The position numbers were made by a program, and so were the translations under genes. A stretch of DNA of 31,132 bases. Source: Apodospora peruviana. Its lineage: Eukaryota; Ascomycota; Sordariomycetes; Sordariales; Lasiosphaeriaceae. The notes beneath the pieces were generated by a model. It made no database searches. It was not told where the DNA came from and saw nothing but the letters and a program-made list of their open reading frames with translations. Shown in pieces: positions 1 to 11,113 of this stretch (position 1 is its first letter; each line of letters opens with the position of its first letter). The DNA is taken from NCBI GenBank assembly GCA_033439685.1, contig JAUEDM010000013.1, positions 1-31,132 of the forward strand, given 5' to 3'.

Positions 1-1266
1 AGCAAAGCCATCACTGCATCAGTGTTTTGGCATATCGGACGCATTGGATGGTCTGCAAATGCAAAGTAACTCTCTGCTTATATCTCGCCGAGCCGCCTAA
101 ATCACGTCATAACCAAACAAAAAACTTTGGTACAGTGAGGTATAGTGCTCTGTGGTACTCGGCCCGGAATCCGGTGGTTTGTGTCCCTCCGCCGGAGCAT
201 TTGGGGTTTCCCACGCGCCGCCGGGAACTAGGGGAGGCGCCGATGGGTCCCGCAACGGCCGAGGCTCGTGGGTCAAACAATCCCCGTGCTCCACCTTGCC
301 GAGGCCCCTTGTGCAGGGTACTTCACAGGGATCTTGGCCAAGCTTTTTAGACGTTTTCCAGTCAAACAGTAGGGGAGGGAGGGGGAGTGAAGTTAGTGAA
401 ACTGGCGAGAGAAGTGACTCTGATTACCACGTACCATTGCATATTTGCACACCTTACTAGAATAATCCGTGCACGTGAACATCTATTGGGTGGGTGGGAA
501 AGGGGACCTCGGCTTGTCAGCGTCGCATCGCATCATTTAATCCGGATCTGACGCCGCCAGATGTGGGCATGTCGTCATCGCCGCTAGGAAACCCTGATCG
601 GCCACTAAATCACCGTAGCTGGTGTAGTGTACAGCGGCCTCGCCCGCGAGTCCCCTGATCTTCACCTTCGTAGCGTGGGGGATAATCTACCTAGGTACCC
701 TTCTTTATGTGTAGATAGCCAGGTCCCTCAACTTCCTGATTAAGGTTCGGGATGTGGGACAAACTATGGGTACAGTGGGTGGATGGGACGGAGGTGAGGA
801 AACAACGGGGACTCGATGTCTCGGTTTTGTCCCTACAGGGCTGCTGATGCGAATACGAGTCAGCGAGTCAGGTTAAGCTTGGTAGGACGGTGAGCATGAT
901 GGCCTTGCTTGGTACGAAACAAGGCCTGCTGTACGACAGCAGCAAATAAACAAGGAATTACCGTTGACATTCCATCTGGCTCAACGGGACACACCACACC
1001 GGGAAACTTGGGGGAAAGCTTGAAGAATCTGGAACCGCTGTGAGTCAGACCGACAAAGCAGGTTTTACCGGCAAGATAAGCATGAAAATAAGCATGAAAT
1101 GGTGTAACATTGATAAATCTAGATTAAGTACATGGTGGTTTGTCGATAGGTAGGTAAACTGCGGTGCCACTCCAGTTCTGCAGTGCGTGTGTCGGTGTGT
1201 GCCGTGAAACCAATCACAACTGACTGCGTATTCTAACATCACCACCCTGAGCCGCCTCGACGCAAT
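1..1266. other. intergenic, no gene recognised
   Basis: Region downstream of the ammonia-lyase stop. The open frames here are short, overlap on both strands and show no recognisable domain. I see no repeat longer than a few bases and no RNA gene. The first ~350 bases are somewhat GC-rich, the rest mixed. Confidence 0.6.
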
Positions 1267-3005
1267 CTATTGCCACGTCGTATAACTCCCGGAACGGATT
1301 GCGTCGTAGACAATCGTGGTGTAGTGGCCGACCGACGGTGAGACGATCTTGTCAGAACCCGTTTCCGCGTCCCCCGAGACCAGGGCCTCGGTAATGAAGG
1401 GGACTTTGAGCTCGCCTCGCACAAAGTCATATACCTTCTTAGCTGCCAGTCCCAAAGAGGGGCTGGCGTTGGGCTGGACGACGCTTGTGGGATCGGATGC
1501 CTTGGATCGCACGCGCAGGTCGACGGCCTGGCACACGGCCACCAGGTGAGCTGCCGCGAGCTGCGAAAACGTGTCGACCGCCTTCAGGGTATACCGTGCC
1601 GAGATCAAGGCGAGGGAATTGATGCCCTGGTTGCCCATCTCGGCCGTCTGAACGTGGGTGCCGACCGGGTTGGCCAAGAAGCCGAGCTCGCTCGTCAGCG
1701 CGGCGACCATGATGTCCGTTCCTTTGAACAGGAAGCTGGTCGCCGGGTCGTCGGCCACAAGATTTGGCGGCAACCCGCGGTTCGTGGCCGGGTTGATCAG
1801 TTCGGTGCACTGAGAGAAGAGCATTCTTCCCATGGACTGGAGGCCCTGCCGGAGTTTCTCGACGGCAGAGGTCACCGCTTTGGCCTGGAAGTTGCCGCCG
1901 TGCAGGATCTTGCCGTTTTTGCGGTCGATCAGCGGGTTGTCAGTGACGCTGTTGAGCTCGGTCGAGATCTGGGTGTACGCGAGCTGGAAGTCTTCGAGTA
2001 CCGGACCGATCCATTGGGAGGCGGTACGGACTGAGTAGCGGTCCTGCCGGAGGGTCCCGTGGGCAAGGTATTTGTCGCTGTTGACGATCTGGGAACCGGA
2101 TAGGAAGCGGAACAAGATCCGCGCGCTGTCGATTTGGCCTGGATGCGGCCGTATCGAGGCGATAAATGGGTCGAAGCTCTCGTCGGTTCCGGACAATGCT
2201 TCGACGGTCATGGCGGTGAGGACTTGTGCCAGGATTGCGAGGTTGGTGCATTCGTAAGCCGCGAGCGCGGCAACTCCTGCTGAGACGGCCGTGCCGTTGA
2301 CGATGGCCAGGCCTTCCTTGGCCTCGACATTGAGCTGTGGGAGCTTCGCACGCTTGAGCGCGACATCTGCTCTCACGAGAGTACGGTCCTTGCCTCGGGT
2401 TCCGACAAATGCAGCGGCGTATTTCTTGCCCTGCACCACTCCGCCAATGTAGGATAGAGGCCCCAGGTCGCCTGACGCCGAGATGCTGCCACGGATCGGC
2501 ACCAAAGGCACGATGTCGTGATTCAGCAAGTCAGAGAGCCGGTTTGTGATTTGAATCCGGACTCCGGACGCACCAGCCGCCAGCGAGTTGAGCCGGACCA
2601 GCATGGACGCGCGGACCCACGATTCCGGCATGGTGGTTGTGCCGACGCTGACGTTGAGGTCAGTGTTGCCAGTGCTGGTAATCCCAGCCATCAAGAGCGT
2701 GAACAGCCGCTGTTGAAGCGTGTTGACGGCATTTGATCTCTGATCGGCGCTGCCGCCGAACCCGGTGTTGACGCCATAGATGACTTCACCCCGGGCCAGC
2801 TGGTCCTTGATGATGTTGCTGCACTCGTTGATAGCCTGTATGCCTCGTCTGTCACCACCACTTTGGAAAGATGGCGTGCAACGGCAACCACATCGGCTAT
2901 CGTAAGCGTCTTGCTGTCGACATTCACCTTGCCTTTGCCCTTCGAGGAAGCTAGACGTGCCCTTTGGGCTAGCACCAGCTCTGAAAACGTGTGTGACTGA
3001 GACAT
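1267..3005 (-). CDS. phenylalanine/aromatic amino acid ammonia-lyase (PAL-like), one frameshift
   Basis: Expected to convert L-Phe to trans-cinnamate and ammonia using an MIO cofactor formed from an internal Ala-Ser-Gly. Seen: catalytic-Tyr loop IYGVNTGFGGSAD (about residues 76-88), MIO triad in SISASGDLGPLS (Ala177-Ser178-Gly179), NSVTDNPLID, HGGNFQA, PATNRGLPPNL and ELGFLANPVGTHVQ. These are diagnostic of the lyase class I family. The ATG at 3005 (MSQSHTF) is chosen because the frame is then continuous into the conserved region. The reading frame breaks by one missing base near 2845-2850, between VVVTD and GIQAINECSN; no GT-AG intron can explain it. With that base counted the protein is 579 aa, shorter than the ~700 aa usual for fungal and plant PALs. 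The substrate-gate region reads TLLMAG, with neither the His of tyrosine-preferring enzymes nor the Phe of plant PAL, so Phe is the likelier substrate (inference). It is divergent from the cytochrome b5 gene. Confidence 0.9.
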
Positions 3006-3098
3006 CTCAAAGATATTAGATGAATAACTCAAGAGAAAGCTTATGGGATCAAGAGGGAGATCGGACGGACTCACTCAGTGGACACAAGTGCAACCTGG

Positions 3099-3107
3099 AT
3101 ATATATA
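3099..3107 (-). promoter_or_regulatory. TATA-like element upstream of PAL
   Basis: A run of alternating T and A lies about 95 nt upstream of the PAL start codon on the coding strand, a normal place for a fungal TATA box. Assigned by sequence and position only. Confidence 0.45.
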
Positions 3108-3956
3108 GGGCTGTTAGTTTCAGTTGACAGGTCTATCCTCGGGCCGGATAAACACACTGACCGGCTATGCTTTCCCATTCCTGGCAGCCAAGTAGGTATC
3201 TACCTCTTTTTTTCTCAGTCTAGATCTGCGGATCCCCAAACCTGGTCCCTGGATCACTGCGTATAACTCGGGCGTCCGTAAACAATGAGGCCGGTACTGC
3301 GTACACTGAAAGGGATAAGTAGAGGTCTCATTCTCTCGATAGTCGCAATAAAACGGCCAATGATAACGGAGGTTGCCGTGCCCTTGGCTGACTTCGCCCC
3401 TTACGGGCGCCGTATCGGCGTGCTTCACAGCGCTTAACCAACAAGGACATAGGTCAAGATAAGGTCTTGGTGCCCTCCGTTTCCGAGGGCTTTCAATTTT
3501 ATGTCGATAAATTCCAAATCCGAATAGAAATAGGCCGATTGGGGAAAATCCGTCCAACTTACAGCGACTGCGCCGCAAGATTACCTTGCATGATGAGGAA
3601 CTTATTCCCTTTTGGGGTCAAACTGAGACATTATTCCGTCCCCTTCGGTCCCCTGTCCGACCAAAGTCACAACGATCGACTGGTCCGTGTTGACGAATAG
3701 ACAAATTAGGCAGGCAAGCCAAGATGTCGGCCAAGAGCTTTGGGAACTATTTCGACAAAATACAGCACTTCCACCACCAACCACCCGCCACAAGGCAATA
3801 TTTTCAATGAAGCAACACGGCTCGCTCTTCAAAGTGTGGTGTCGCAAACGCAACCCTCTTGCAGAAACCACACATCACGTGGGCGGGATTGGATGTTGAC
3901 ACAATCTTTCAGAAGGGACATCCTGGAGGCGTTGCCGATGTCGGTCCTGATGAACC

Positions 3957-3957
<1 letters not shown>

Positions 3958-3993
<36 letters not shown>
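3958..3993. repeat. 36-nt poly-C tract
   Basis: An uninterrupted run of C (G on the minus strand) in the shared PAL/cytochrome b5 promoter region, followed by a short CA run. Such tracts can form G4 or i-motif structures and slip in replication; any regulatory effect is inference. Confidence 0.95.
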
Positions 3994-4238
3994 ACACACC
4001 CCACCAGTGCAGATTCCGTCAACAAGACCGGATAATTGCAAGTATTCTTTATGTATCTACCTGAATTCCAAAGTCATGTAAGGTATGTCAATGGCACCTT
4101 CTTTATTCGAACCCTGCAGGCCTTTTATGCATGTTGCTAACTTCCTTGGCTGTTGCATACTCCACGCACGCTCCTTAGTGGCCGTTGATTGGCAAAAGCC
4201 TACGTGGGGCCGCCGGGAATGTCCGTTGTGTGTTTGTC

Positions 4239-4258
4239 TGTGTGTGTGTGTGTGTGTG
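4239..4258. repeat. (TG)10 microsatellite
   Basis: Dinucleotide run about 190 nt upstream of the cytochrome b5 start codon. A shorter CA run lies at about 4422-4436, directly before the start. Confidence 0.9.
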
Positions 4259-4446
4259 GTGTATGTGCATTTCTGCCTGCCGCAGACTTATCAAAGTTGG
4301 ATAAATCAAGTAATGGGCTTCTCATCTGCGCATACATGCGCATTCCTCACTTTGAAATCCGATCTTGGTCTTTAATTACAAAAGACTGAACAAAATCAAC
4401 CGTGTCCCCTCCAGACAGACACGCACACACACACAACTCTACCAAA

Positions 4447-5145
4447 ATGGCAGCCAACAGCATTCTTTCCTGGGAGGAGATCAAGCTCCACAACACAGAA
4501 TCGGATGTGTGGATTGTTGTGCACGGAAATGGTAATTATCTCTCCCACCCCTAACTGCAGTCCTTATCAGAACACTCGGCAGATTGCTGACCAACACCCG
4601 CCAACAACAGTCTACAACGCTACCAAGTTCCTGGAAGACCACCCAGGAGGAAAGGATCTCATCCTCGACGTGGCAGCTCAGGACGCAACCGACGTGTTCG
4701 AAGAAGCTGCTCATTCTTCGGAAGCTAGGGACATCTTGCCCGGGCTCCTAGTCGGCCGCTTGAAGGGCTACGGGGAGGCAGCTCCGCCGGCGGTATATCC
4801 CGTCATCGGCGGCGCCCCTACACCGGCGGCCACGCAAGCACGGGAGCGGAGAAAGAGGCGCAGCAAAAAGGCAGCTCGTTGCGAGGAGCGCTCACGTCAT
4901 CACGGGTCCTTCCGGCGGTGGCGGTCATCTCTGTCGTGGCTGCAGGATGGTGGCTGTTGAATCGCGATCGTGAGGCATCGGATATCTGGACGCCACCGGG
5001 GTTTCCCAATGCTGACAACCCATTGTGGCTGTCGGCCGTGGTTGTACTCTTGTTATCGCTGTGGGGGTTTGGCATATTCACCAGCTGGGTCATTTACGTC
5101 GACTATGGGAAGCTGGATAAATATCCTGCTCGCATCACCATCTAG
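4447..5145 (+). CDS. cytochrome b5-domain protein with two C-terminal membrane segments
   Basis: Exon 1 is 4447-4531, intron 4532-4610 (79 nt), exon 2 from 4611. The junction rebuilds a b5 fold: SWEEIKLHN, DVWIVVHGN, then VYNATKFLEDHPGGKD with the heme-ligand HPGG motif. Cytochrome b5 passes electrons to ER enzymes including P450s, and the P450 gene lies 1.7 kb downstream on the same strand. The b5 frame runs into an Arg-rich tail ending at 4960. A +2 frame from about 4842 instead encodes a linker, a hydrophobic segment (VLPAVAVISVVAAGWWLL), a second one (LWLSAVVVLLLSLWGFGIF) and DYGKLDKYPARI up to 5145. Two explanations fit: one missing base near 4841-4844 (206 aa), or a second intron 4793-4851 (59 nt, phase 0, GTATAT donor but poor GAG acceptor; 186 aa). 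Two membrane segments are unusual; one tail anchor is typical. Confidence 0.75.
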
Positions 5146-6897
5146 TCCTAGCTTTACGGTTCTTAGTCAGATCTCAGAGTCAATTAGAGTCAGTTCTAAT
5201 CTGGGATAAACCCAACCAGCTCGAGTTCTCCGTCTTACGTGAGACCGGCAAAGAACGGGCGGCCCGTTCAGCTGGCCATTCCTGGTCGGACAGCCAAACG
5301 TAACAGGTCTGGACCTCCGTCAAGATCCATCTTCTAGGCGCATGCACTATCACTATAGACAAGTTTAGTTAACCTATGCGAGTGCAACGGTTACACTCCG
5401 ACCCACGTGCCCCGATTTTCGAGAATGCACAAGTCAAAACTGGATATTCTTGGAAATTGATCGACAATTGGTGAACCATGCAGCTAACGAATGCCTGCAT
5501 GAGCGGAGTGGTACATAACTCGGCGTAGAATGTCGTGACGCACCAGAAACATTTAAAAGTGTGTACAGTATCTGTCCAACTGTCAGCCATCATCCGCAAC
5601 CTTGGTTCTGCAATGCTATGGTGACACGGAAAGAAGCGGTGTAATGCAGTCGGTGGGTTATACACGTATTCCCCATAGTCATAATTTACAATATGAATTC
5701 GCCGACGGCATGCGTCTACGGGGTGGATAATGAACAATAGCGCCTCCGTTTAGACTCCAATCACGCTTCTCTGATATACAATCCGTAAACTTGGCATCCC
5801 TTGCCGTCACATCGGTAGTGGGAATTGCGACATAGATCCCTGATCTTACACACCTAACCCGTAACAAGTCTACCGTAATGTAGAATTGCGGCTGGTCCCG
5901 GGGCCAGGCCAACGACCAGGGTGTCTCGAATATTCCCGCAGCCATGGTACTTTTGTTTTAGCCTGCTACTTGGGCGCCGTTACTCATGGGTCTGATTACA
6001 ACTTTAATACTTACTTCATAGTACGTATTCACAACATCCCTGATCCCACACCCCCTAACCCCTTAACCCGTACCCCTATTTGACTGCGCCGTGGGGGTGC
6101 GATGAAGATATGTAGCAGCGTTGCGCGTTCCACCCATCCCGAGTCAGGTAATCTGACATGCAGATCGAATTCTGACCCTTTTGAAACCCGCAGGATCTGA
6201 TTCCCTCCCTAGATAACCTTGATAGCACATATCAGTCCATCCATCCATCCATCCATCCATCCCCGTCTACTCAGAGCCTCAGAACCCTTCCCGGGCAGGC
6301 TGACAGGCTTAGGTTGACTAAGGCAGGGAAATCGTTTCCCCGGACATTTTCGTGGGGGATTAGGGCTTATGCAGCCTGTCGGTGGCTGAAAGAAGCGAAC
6401 AATCTCCAAGTACCTCGTTTTATGCATGCATGCTACTACGCAGCCTGCAATCTTGAATCTGCACACGCCCTGCCATAGCTCCGAACCTGGTGTATGGTAC
6501 GGCTCGATCCCCGAGAAAGCGGTTAGAGTTCGATCGTGACATTTCTGCACATGTCATGCCAATCTACACTAACACCAAAAATGGCTTCAAGATGTGGTGA
6601 TTGCATCTCGATCGCGATATACCTCGCTTGTAGGGTTAACGATTATCCCACAAGATACGAGTTACGTGTCGTGGTGCACCTCACAGCTTTCCAAAAGATG
6701 ATCCGTGTCGACAGCTTCCTAGGACAGTTTTACGTGAGCAAGCCATATATGCTACCAGCCCGACCCCGTTCCACATACTTACCCCAGGTTTTTTGTTTGT
6801 TTTGCTGGGATTCGTAATTCTTTTCCGCGTTTTTGCAATAATCCAATCCCCCATTGTGTGCTCAACCACGTCAGACTGGAGCCCTTCCCCATCCATC
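5146..6897. other. intergenic with CCAT microsatellite, no gene recognised
   Basis: Between cytochrome b5 and the P450. Open frames are short, on both strands and without domains. It contains the CCAT run and a few CCCTAA-like words near 6050, too few for a telomeric array. The P450 promoter presumably lies in the last few hundred bases. Confidence 0.55.
6236..6262. repeat. (TCCA)n microsatellite
   Basis: About 6.7 tandem copies of a 4-nt unit. Confidence 0.95.
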
Positions 6898-8654
6898 ATG
6901 TCCTCGTCGTGTCAGTTCCTCCTCGCCGGCGACTCCCAACACACCCAGTTGGTGTCCATTCCCCTGAGCACCGCCAGCAGCTTCCGTAGTCTGCATCAAC
7001 TGAAGCAGGCAGTAGCAGCCAAGTTCAATGTCGTTGATCCGAGTAGTATGTCGCGCACACTTTTCTGTCTCATACCTAGTTAGCTTCAGGGGCTGACACA
7101 ACGCTGTAGAACTCTCTTTCTCAGTTGATGGGACCGTGAGCGAGGATCTGGTTTCACTCCTGAAGTCTCACAGACCCATCATCGTCCTGGTTCAATGGCC
7201 ATGCCGTCGTCGACCCGCCCGGCCCGTCCGGTCTGCCGTCATCGGAAGCCACACGGAGGTCTACCCGGACCACATCGGCAACCATGAACGGCTCTTCCAG
7301 GTCTACGGGAGTCTTTTCCAGACCACCATCATGGGCGGACGGTCTACCACACCAATGACCCGGAGATCACGGGCCACGTTTTCAAGGAGTCGGCCTTCTT
7401 CACCAAGGAGATCAACTCGGCTCACCCGCTCTACGGAGTCAAGAGCCCGCACGCCGGCGTCTTCCTGACCAGCACCCACACCGACATCTGGAAGGAGGCC
7501 CACAAGTTCATGGTGCCGTCCATGGGACCCAAGGCCATCGACAAGCACTGTCGGACTGTCGTCGATATCGTCCGGTCTACCTTCCCGGTGTTCGACGAGC
7601 TGGAGAGGACGAAGCAGGCCTTCAACGTGTACGACCTCATGCTCAAGCTCTCGTCGCAGATTGTGGGCAAGCTCTTCATCGACGCCGACTTTGGCCACTT
7701 CAGATCGGCCGACGCGCCGGTCCACATCACAGTCAAGACCATCTTCAGGCTGCTCGGTCTGAACAAAAAGGTTACCTCATGGGGCGACTGGTACACCTAC
7801 CTCCCCTTTGGTGACCCGAAGCGTCTGCGAGATACCTGGCATGAGGTTGGTGAGCGTGTCGCCGCGCACATTGCCGAAGCCAAGGTTAGAAGAGAGGATG
7901 GAGACGTGCCTCTGCAAGAGGCCGCGCTCAAGACGGAGAACCTGACAGGTAAGATCCTGTCCCCATCCCCTATGTTGACAATACCCCTAACTGACCAAAT
8001 CAGATTTCTTCATCCGCGCCGTAGACAACAAAGGGAACAAGCTCCCAGCAGAAACCCGCAAGCCGGCGCTCATCGTCGCCGTCACAGCAGGCTTCGTGAC
8101 CACCAGCGCTCTCCTCTCGTGGCTACTCTACGGTCTAACTTCCTACGGCGACAGCCAAGCCAGGATCCTCCAGGAGTTGGTTTGACAGCGGCATGACAGA
8201 GGACACCGACCTGTCGACGGCAAGTTCCTGTCGCAGCTTTCCTTCTCGACAAATACGTCAAAGAGACCCAGCGGCACCACACCACGTCCTTCCAGCCAGC
8301 ACGCACCGCTCGCATGGACCTGGTCCTGCCCAACGGCATGCGTCTCCCCAAAGGCGCGGTCGTGATCCCCGAGATCACCACCTGCACACAAACCGCGAGG
8401 TCTGGGATAACCCGCAACGGTTCGACCCGGACCGGTGGGGACACGGAGAAGGTCAAGAACCGGGAACCGGTCGTCGTACATACCCTTTGCCATGGGCCCG
8501 CGGATGTGCATCGCGTCCAAACTTCGTGCTGCGGGAGGTCAAGATCATCCTGGCGCAGCTGGTTTTTAGGTATGAGTTTATCCGGTACAGGGAGACGGAG
8601 CCGATCGAGTATGACCCGATGTTTCAGACCATCAGGCGAGGAATCTGTACATGA
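6898..8654 (+). pseudogene. cytochrome P450 with non-membrane N-terminal extension, about ten frame breaks
   Basis: Exons 6898-7045, 7125-7948 and 8004-8654; introns are 79 and 55 nt with CTGAC / CTAACTGAC branch-like sites. P450 landmarks are seen in successive frames: proline-rich hinge (PPGPSGLP), EVYPDHIGNHERLFQVYG, helix C (DIWKEAHKF), helix I AVTAGFVTTSALL, K-helix ExxR in VKETQR, the PERF-like NPQRFDPDRW and heme loop PFAMGPRMCIAS with the Cys ligand. The first ~75 residues replace the usual membrane anchor with a segment beginning MSSSCQFLLAGDSQHTQL, which looks like a small beta-grasp-type domain (inference). Frame breaks: extra base near 7192, 8182, 8440, 8474 and 8521; missing base near 7238, 7337, 8212, 8243 and 8376. 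Allowing for them gives exactly 541 codons, so the model is self-consistent. Likely oxidises the cluster's aromatic intermediate; substrate unknown. As it stands it cannot encode a full P450 unless the breaks are sequencing errors. Confidence 0.82.
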
Positions 8655-9085
8655 AGACGAGAAGCGGACTACGTGGCCTAGTCCGAGCAGTTAGATTACG
8701 AAGGGTTTTTCCTTGTTTGTATCTATCTAGTATGAATGCATGCGATATCACATATACTATATTGTTCTTGCACATTCGCGTTCACTTGCACCGCTTCATT
8801 GGTGGCTGCAAGGTACCTAATTATGCTGTGCAATTACTGTTTCTTCTGTACTGACCTGCTAATTAGCTGCCATTATATTCATGTGTTCGTACGACTCGGA
8901 GTGTTGATATCAGGCACTTGGCACTTTGGAGTTCAACATAATGCGACGGTCACAACCATGGAAAAAAGGCATGAAAACTGTATCAATCTGAGAGAGAAGC
9001 TATGTACACGGATATCTACTCATCGACGCCGTGATGAGATCACAGGTATAAACGGGTATGCCACTTATTACGGGCTGGCTCTTTA
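8655..9085. other. convergent P450 / MFS intergenic region
   Basis: Shared 3' region between two convergent genes, AT-richer than the genes. It presumably holds both 3' ends; no gene is seen. Confidence 0.5.
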
Positions 9086-10925
9086 TTACAACACCTGGCC
9101 AAACCTACCGCCTCCAAAAATCCACCCTTCACCTCCCACATGCCAGCCCTCAACTAACTTCGTTTTGTGCATCTCACTGCTCTCACCACATTGGTTCCCC
9201 TCCTTAGAATCCAGTAGCAACACACCCTCCTCCTCAGTAGCGGGCTTGTCTCGGGGAACAGCTTCTGCCACTTCATCAACGCAGCACAGACCACCACCAG
9301 CGCACCGCCAACGATACCAGAATGAAGGTCGTCTGCAGCGCGTGAGTGACCGCACCCAGTGCAGCGATCTTCAGATCGCCCTCCAACTCCTGGAAGAGCA
9401 CGCTCTGCGCACCCGCGACAATGCTCTGGATGTCGGCGAGACTGAACCCCTGGCCGGCCAGCACTTCCGTCAGGCTGTCGACAGCGACGGACTGGAACAC
9501 GCGGCCCGCGATGACCAGACACAAGACCTGCGAGCCGATCTGGCTGACGTTTTGGAGCGACAAACTGTTGAGCGCGTCGGCGGGCTTGCACGACAGAGAC
9601 GCAACGGCGTAGCCCATCTGCATCGTCAGACCCACACCGGCGCCCATGAGGATGCTGAACCCATAAATGTTGGCGACCGCGGTGGACGGTTTGAGCAAAG
9701 CGTAGAAGCACGCGCCGGCAATGGTAAGCAAAATGCCAGACGCCAGGTAGATGGACGCATAAACATTAATCTTAGGCAGCGCTGCGCCTGACCCCAAAGT
9801 AAAAGCGATGGACAGCAAGAGGAGCGGAAGCAAGCGCACGGCGGCCATGAGCGGGGAATCGTTGTTGACGAACTGGAAGTAGACGGGGATATAGTACGTA
9901 GTCACGTACATGCACGTGATGGTGGCCGAGGTCGCGATGTAGCAGAGCAGCTGGGTGCGCGAGCGGAGCAGGTGCAAGGGGAACGAGCGGTCCTCGATGG
10001 TGGTGAAGATGAGGAAGTACTGCTGGATGCCGTACGCCACAAAAAGAACCGCGAACATGACAATCGTCGCGATGGTCCGGCCGTCGTTCCACGGCCAGAT
10101 GCCGCCCGCAGAGACAAACGCCAAAGCAAAGGCGACCCACATGCCGCAGCTGATGATGCCGCCGACCCAGTCGACCTTGAGCAGGCGCTGCATGATCGGC
10201 TCGCCCTTGGATGGGCGGATCACCGGCAGACAGAAGAGGTAGATGGGCGCCGACACGGCGCCGATGACGAGGTTGATGTAGAACCCCCACCGCCACGTCG
10301 CGGAGCTCTGCGAGAAACCGCCTCCGACGACGGGACCGAGGATGGTCCCGATGCCCCAGCAGAAGCTGAGGCCCGAGATGTAGGTGCCGCGCTCCTCGCG
10401 GGTGCAGAGGGCAGAGAAGTGGTTCAGACCGCCGAGGTAGATGCCCGTGCCGCCGGCGCCGGCGATGACGCGGCCGACGATGAGGGCGTCGATGGTCGGG
10501 GCGGCGCCGCAGAGGGCGGAACCGGCCTGGAAGATGACGATGCCGGCGACGTAGAGCCACTTCATGTTGAACTTGCCGAAGAGGGCGTTGTACGGCATGA
10601 TGGTGGCGACGGAACCCAGCGGGAAACCGGCGCCCACCCAGGGCAGCTGGGGCACATTCTGGAAGGTCTCGATGACGGCGCCCTGGACGTCGGCCGCGAT
10701 GGTGGTGTCGAGGCCGTAGATCAAGCAAGAGCAGTAGAGACCGGCGCAGATGAGGAACCAGCGGAGGCCGGTGATCTTGCGGACGTTGTCGTGAAGCGCA
10801 CTGGGGTCAAATTCCTCCTTGGCGGCCGGCGGTGATGGGGAGGGTGAGTGTTCCGGCTGGCGCGTCTCCGGGCTGAAGACGCCCTTCTCGGCGATGCCGC
10901 TGTTAGTGGTCTCTGATTCGGACAT
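9086..10925 (-). CDS. MFS drug:H+ antiporter-type exporter (DHA2-like, 14 TM), frameshifted at the C-terminus
   Basis: Membrane exporter, probably for the cluster product. Start ATG at 10925, then a ~60-residue Ser/Pro-rich cytosolic tail, then many hydrophobic segments. Family motifs seen: RVIAGAGGTGIYLGG (motif B type), GTILGPVVGGGF (motif C, antiporters) and WRWGFYINLVIGA, typical of the 14-TM DHA2 group. The frame is open for 549 aa to a stop at 9276, but that stop cuts the last helix. One missing base near 9316-9319 restores IVGGALVVVCAALMKWQKLF as TM14, and a second missing base in the C4 run near 9253-9256 restores a hydrophilic tail with KPATEEEGVLLLDSKEGN, stopping at 9086 (613 aa). 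No introns. Convergent with the P450 gene. Without the corrections the protein ends inside its last helix. Confidence 0.9.
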
Positions 10926-11085
10926 TTTGGTTCAATCACCAAGGGGAAGAAGGGTAGGTAGCCAGAGGATGAACTGGAGAGAGAAAGGAAGAAAATGGGA
11001 AATTGGGACTGGGTACTGGATTGAGTGATGACAGCGTCCCTCTGTTCTCCAGATTCGTTTCGCACACACTCACTCGGTGAATGAA

Positions 11086-11113
11086 TGTGTGTGTGTGTGT
11101 GTGTGTGTGTGTG
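11086..11113. repeat. (TG)14 microsatellite upstream of MFS gene
   Basis: 28-nt dinucleotide run about 160 nt upstream of the MFS start codon; it reads as CA on the coding strand. Confidence 0.95.

Larger units (their letters stand above)
3006..4446. other. divergent PAL / cytochrome b5 intergenic region
   Basis: About 1.4 kb between two divergently transcribed cluster genes, probably holding both promoters. It contains a 36-base C homopolymer, a TG dinucleotide run and a CA run just before the cytochrome b5 start. The ORFs in it are low-complexity or lack domains; I see no gene. Confidence 0.6.

Noticed and set aside
1546..2034. 162-codon plus-strand ORF inside PAL
   Set aside because: Antisense shadow of the conserved PAL frame.
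2691..3074. Upstream ATG at about 3074 as the PAL start
   Set aside because: The added residues (hydrophobic, Ser/Leu-rich) are unlike PAL N-termini and would leave little 5' leader after the TATA-like element; the ATG at 3005 fits better.
6049..6076. CCCTAA-like words suggesting telomeric repeats
   Set aside because: Only two imperfect units, inside ordinary intergenic DNA; not an array.
7046..7124. Reading through the first P450 intron as coding
   Set aside because: Contains in-frame stops and has a GTATGT donor, CTGAC branch-like site and CTCAG acceptor; splicing restores the frame.
9772..10835. Long ORFs on both strands inside the MFS gene (318 and 287 codons)
   Set aside because: Shadows caused by GC-rich third positions; rich in Arg/His or Asp/Gly/Ala with no domain, while the MFS frame has all family motifs.
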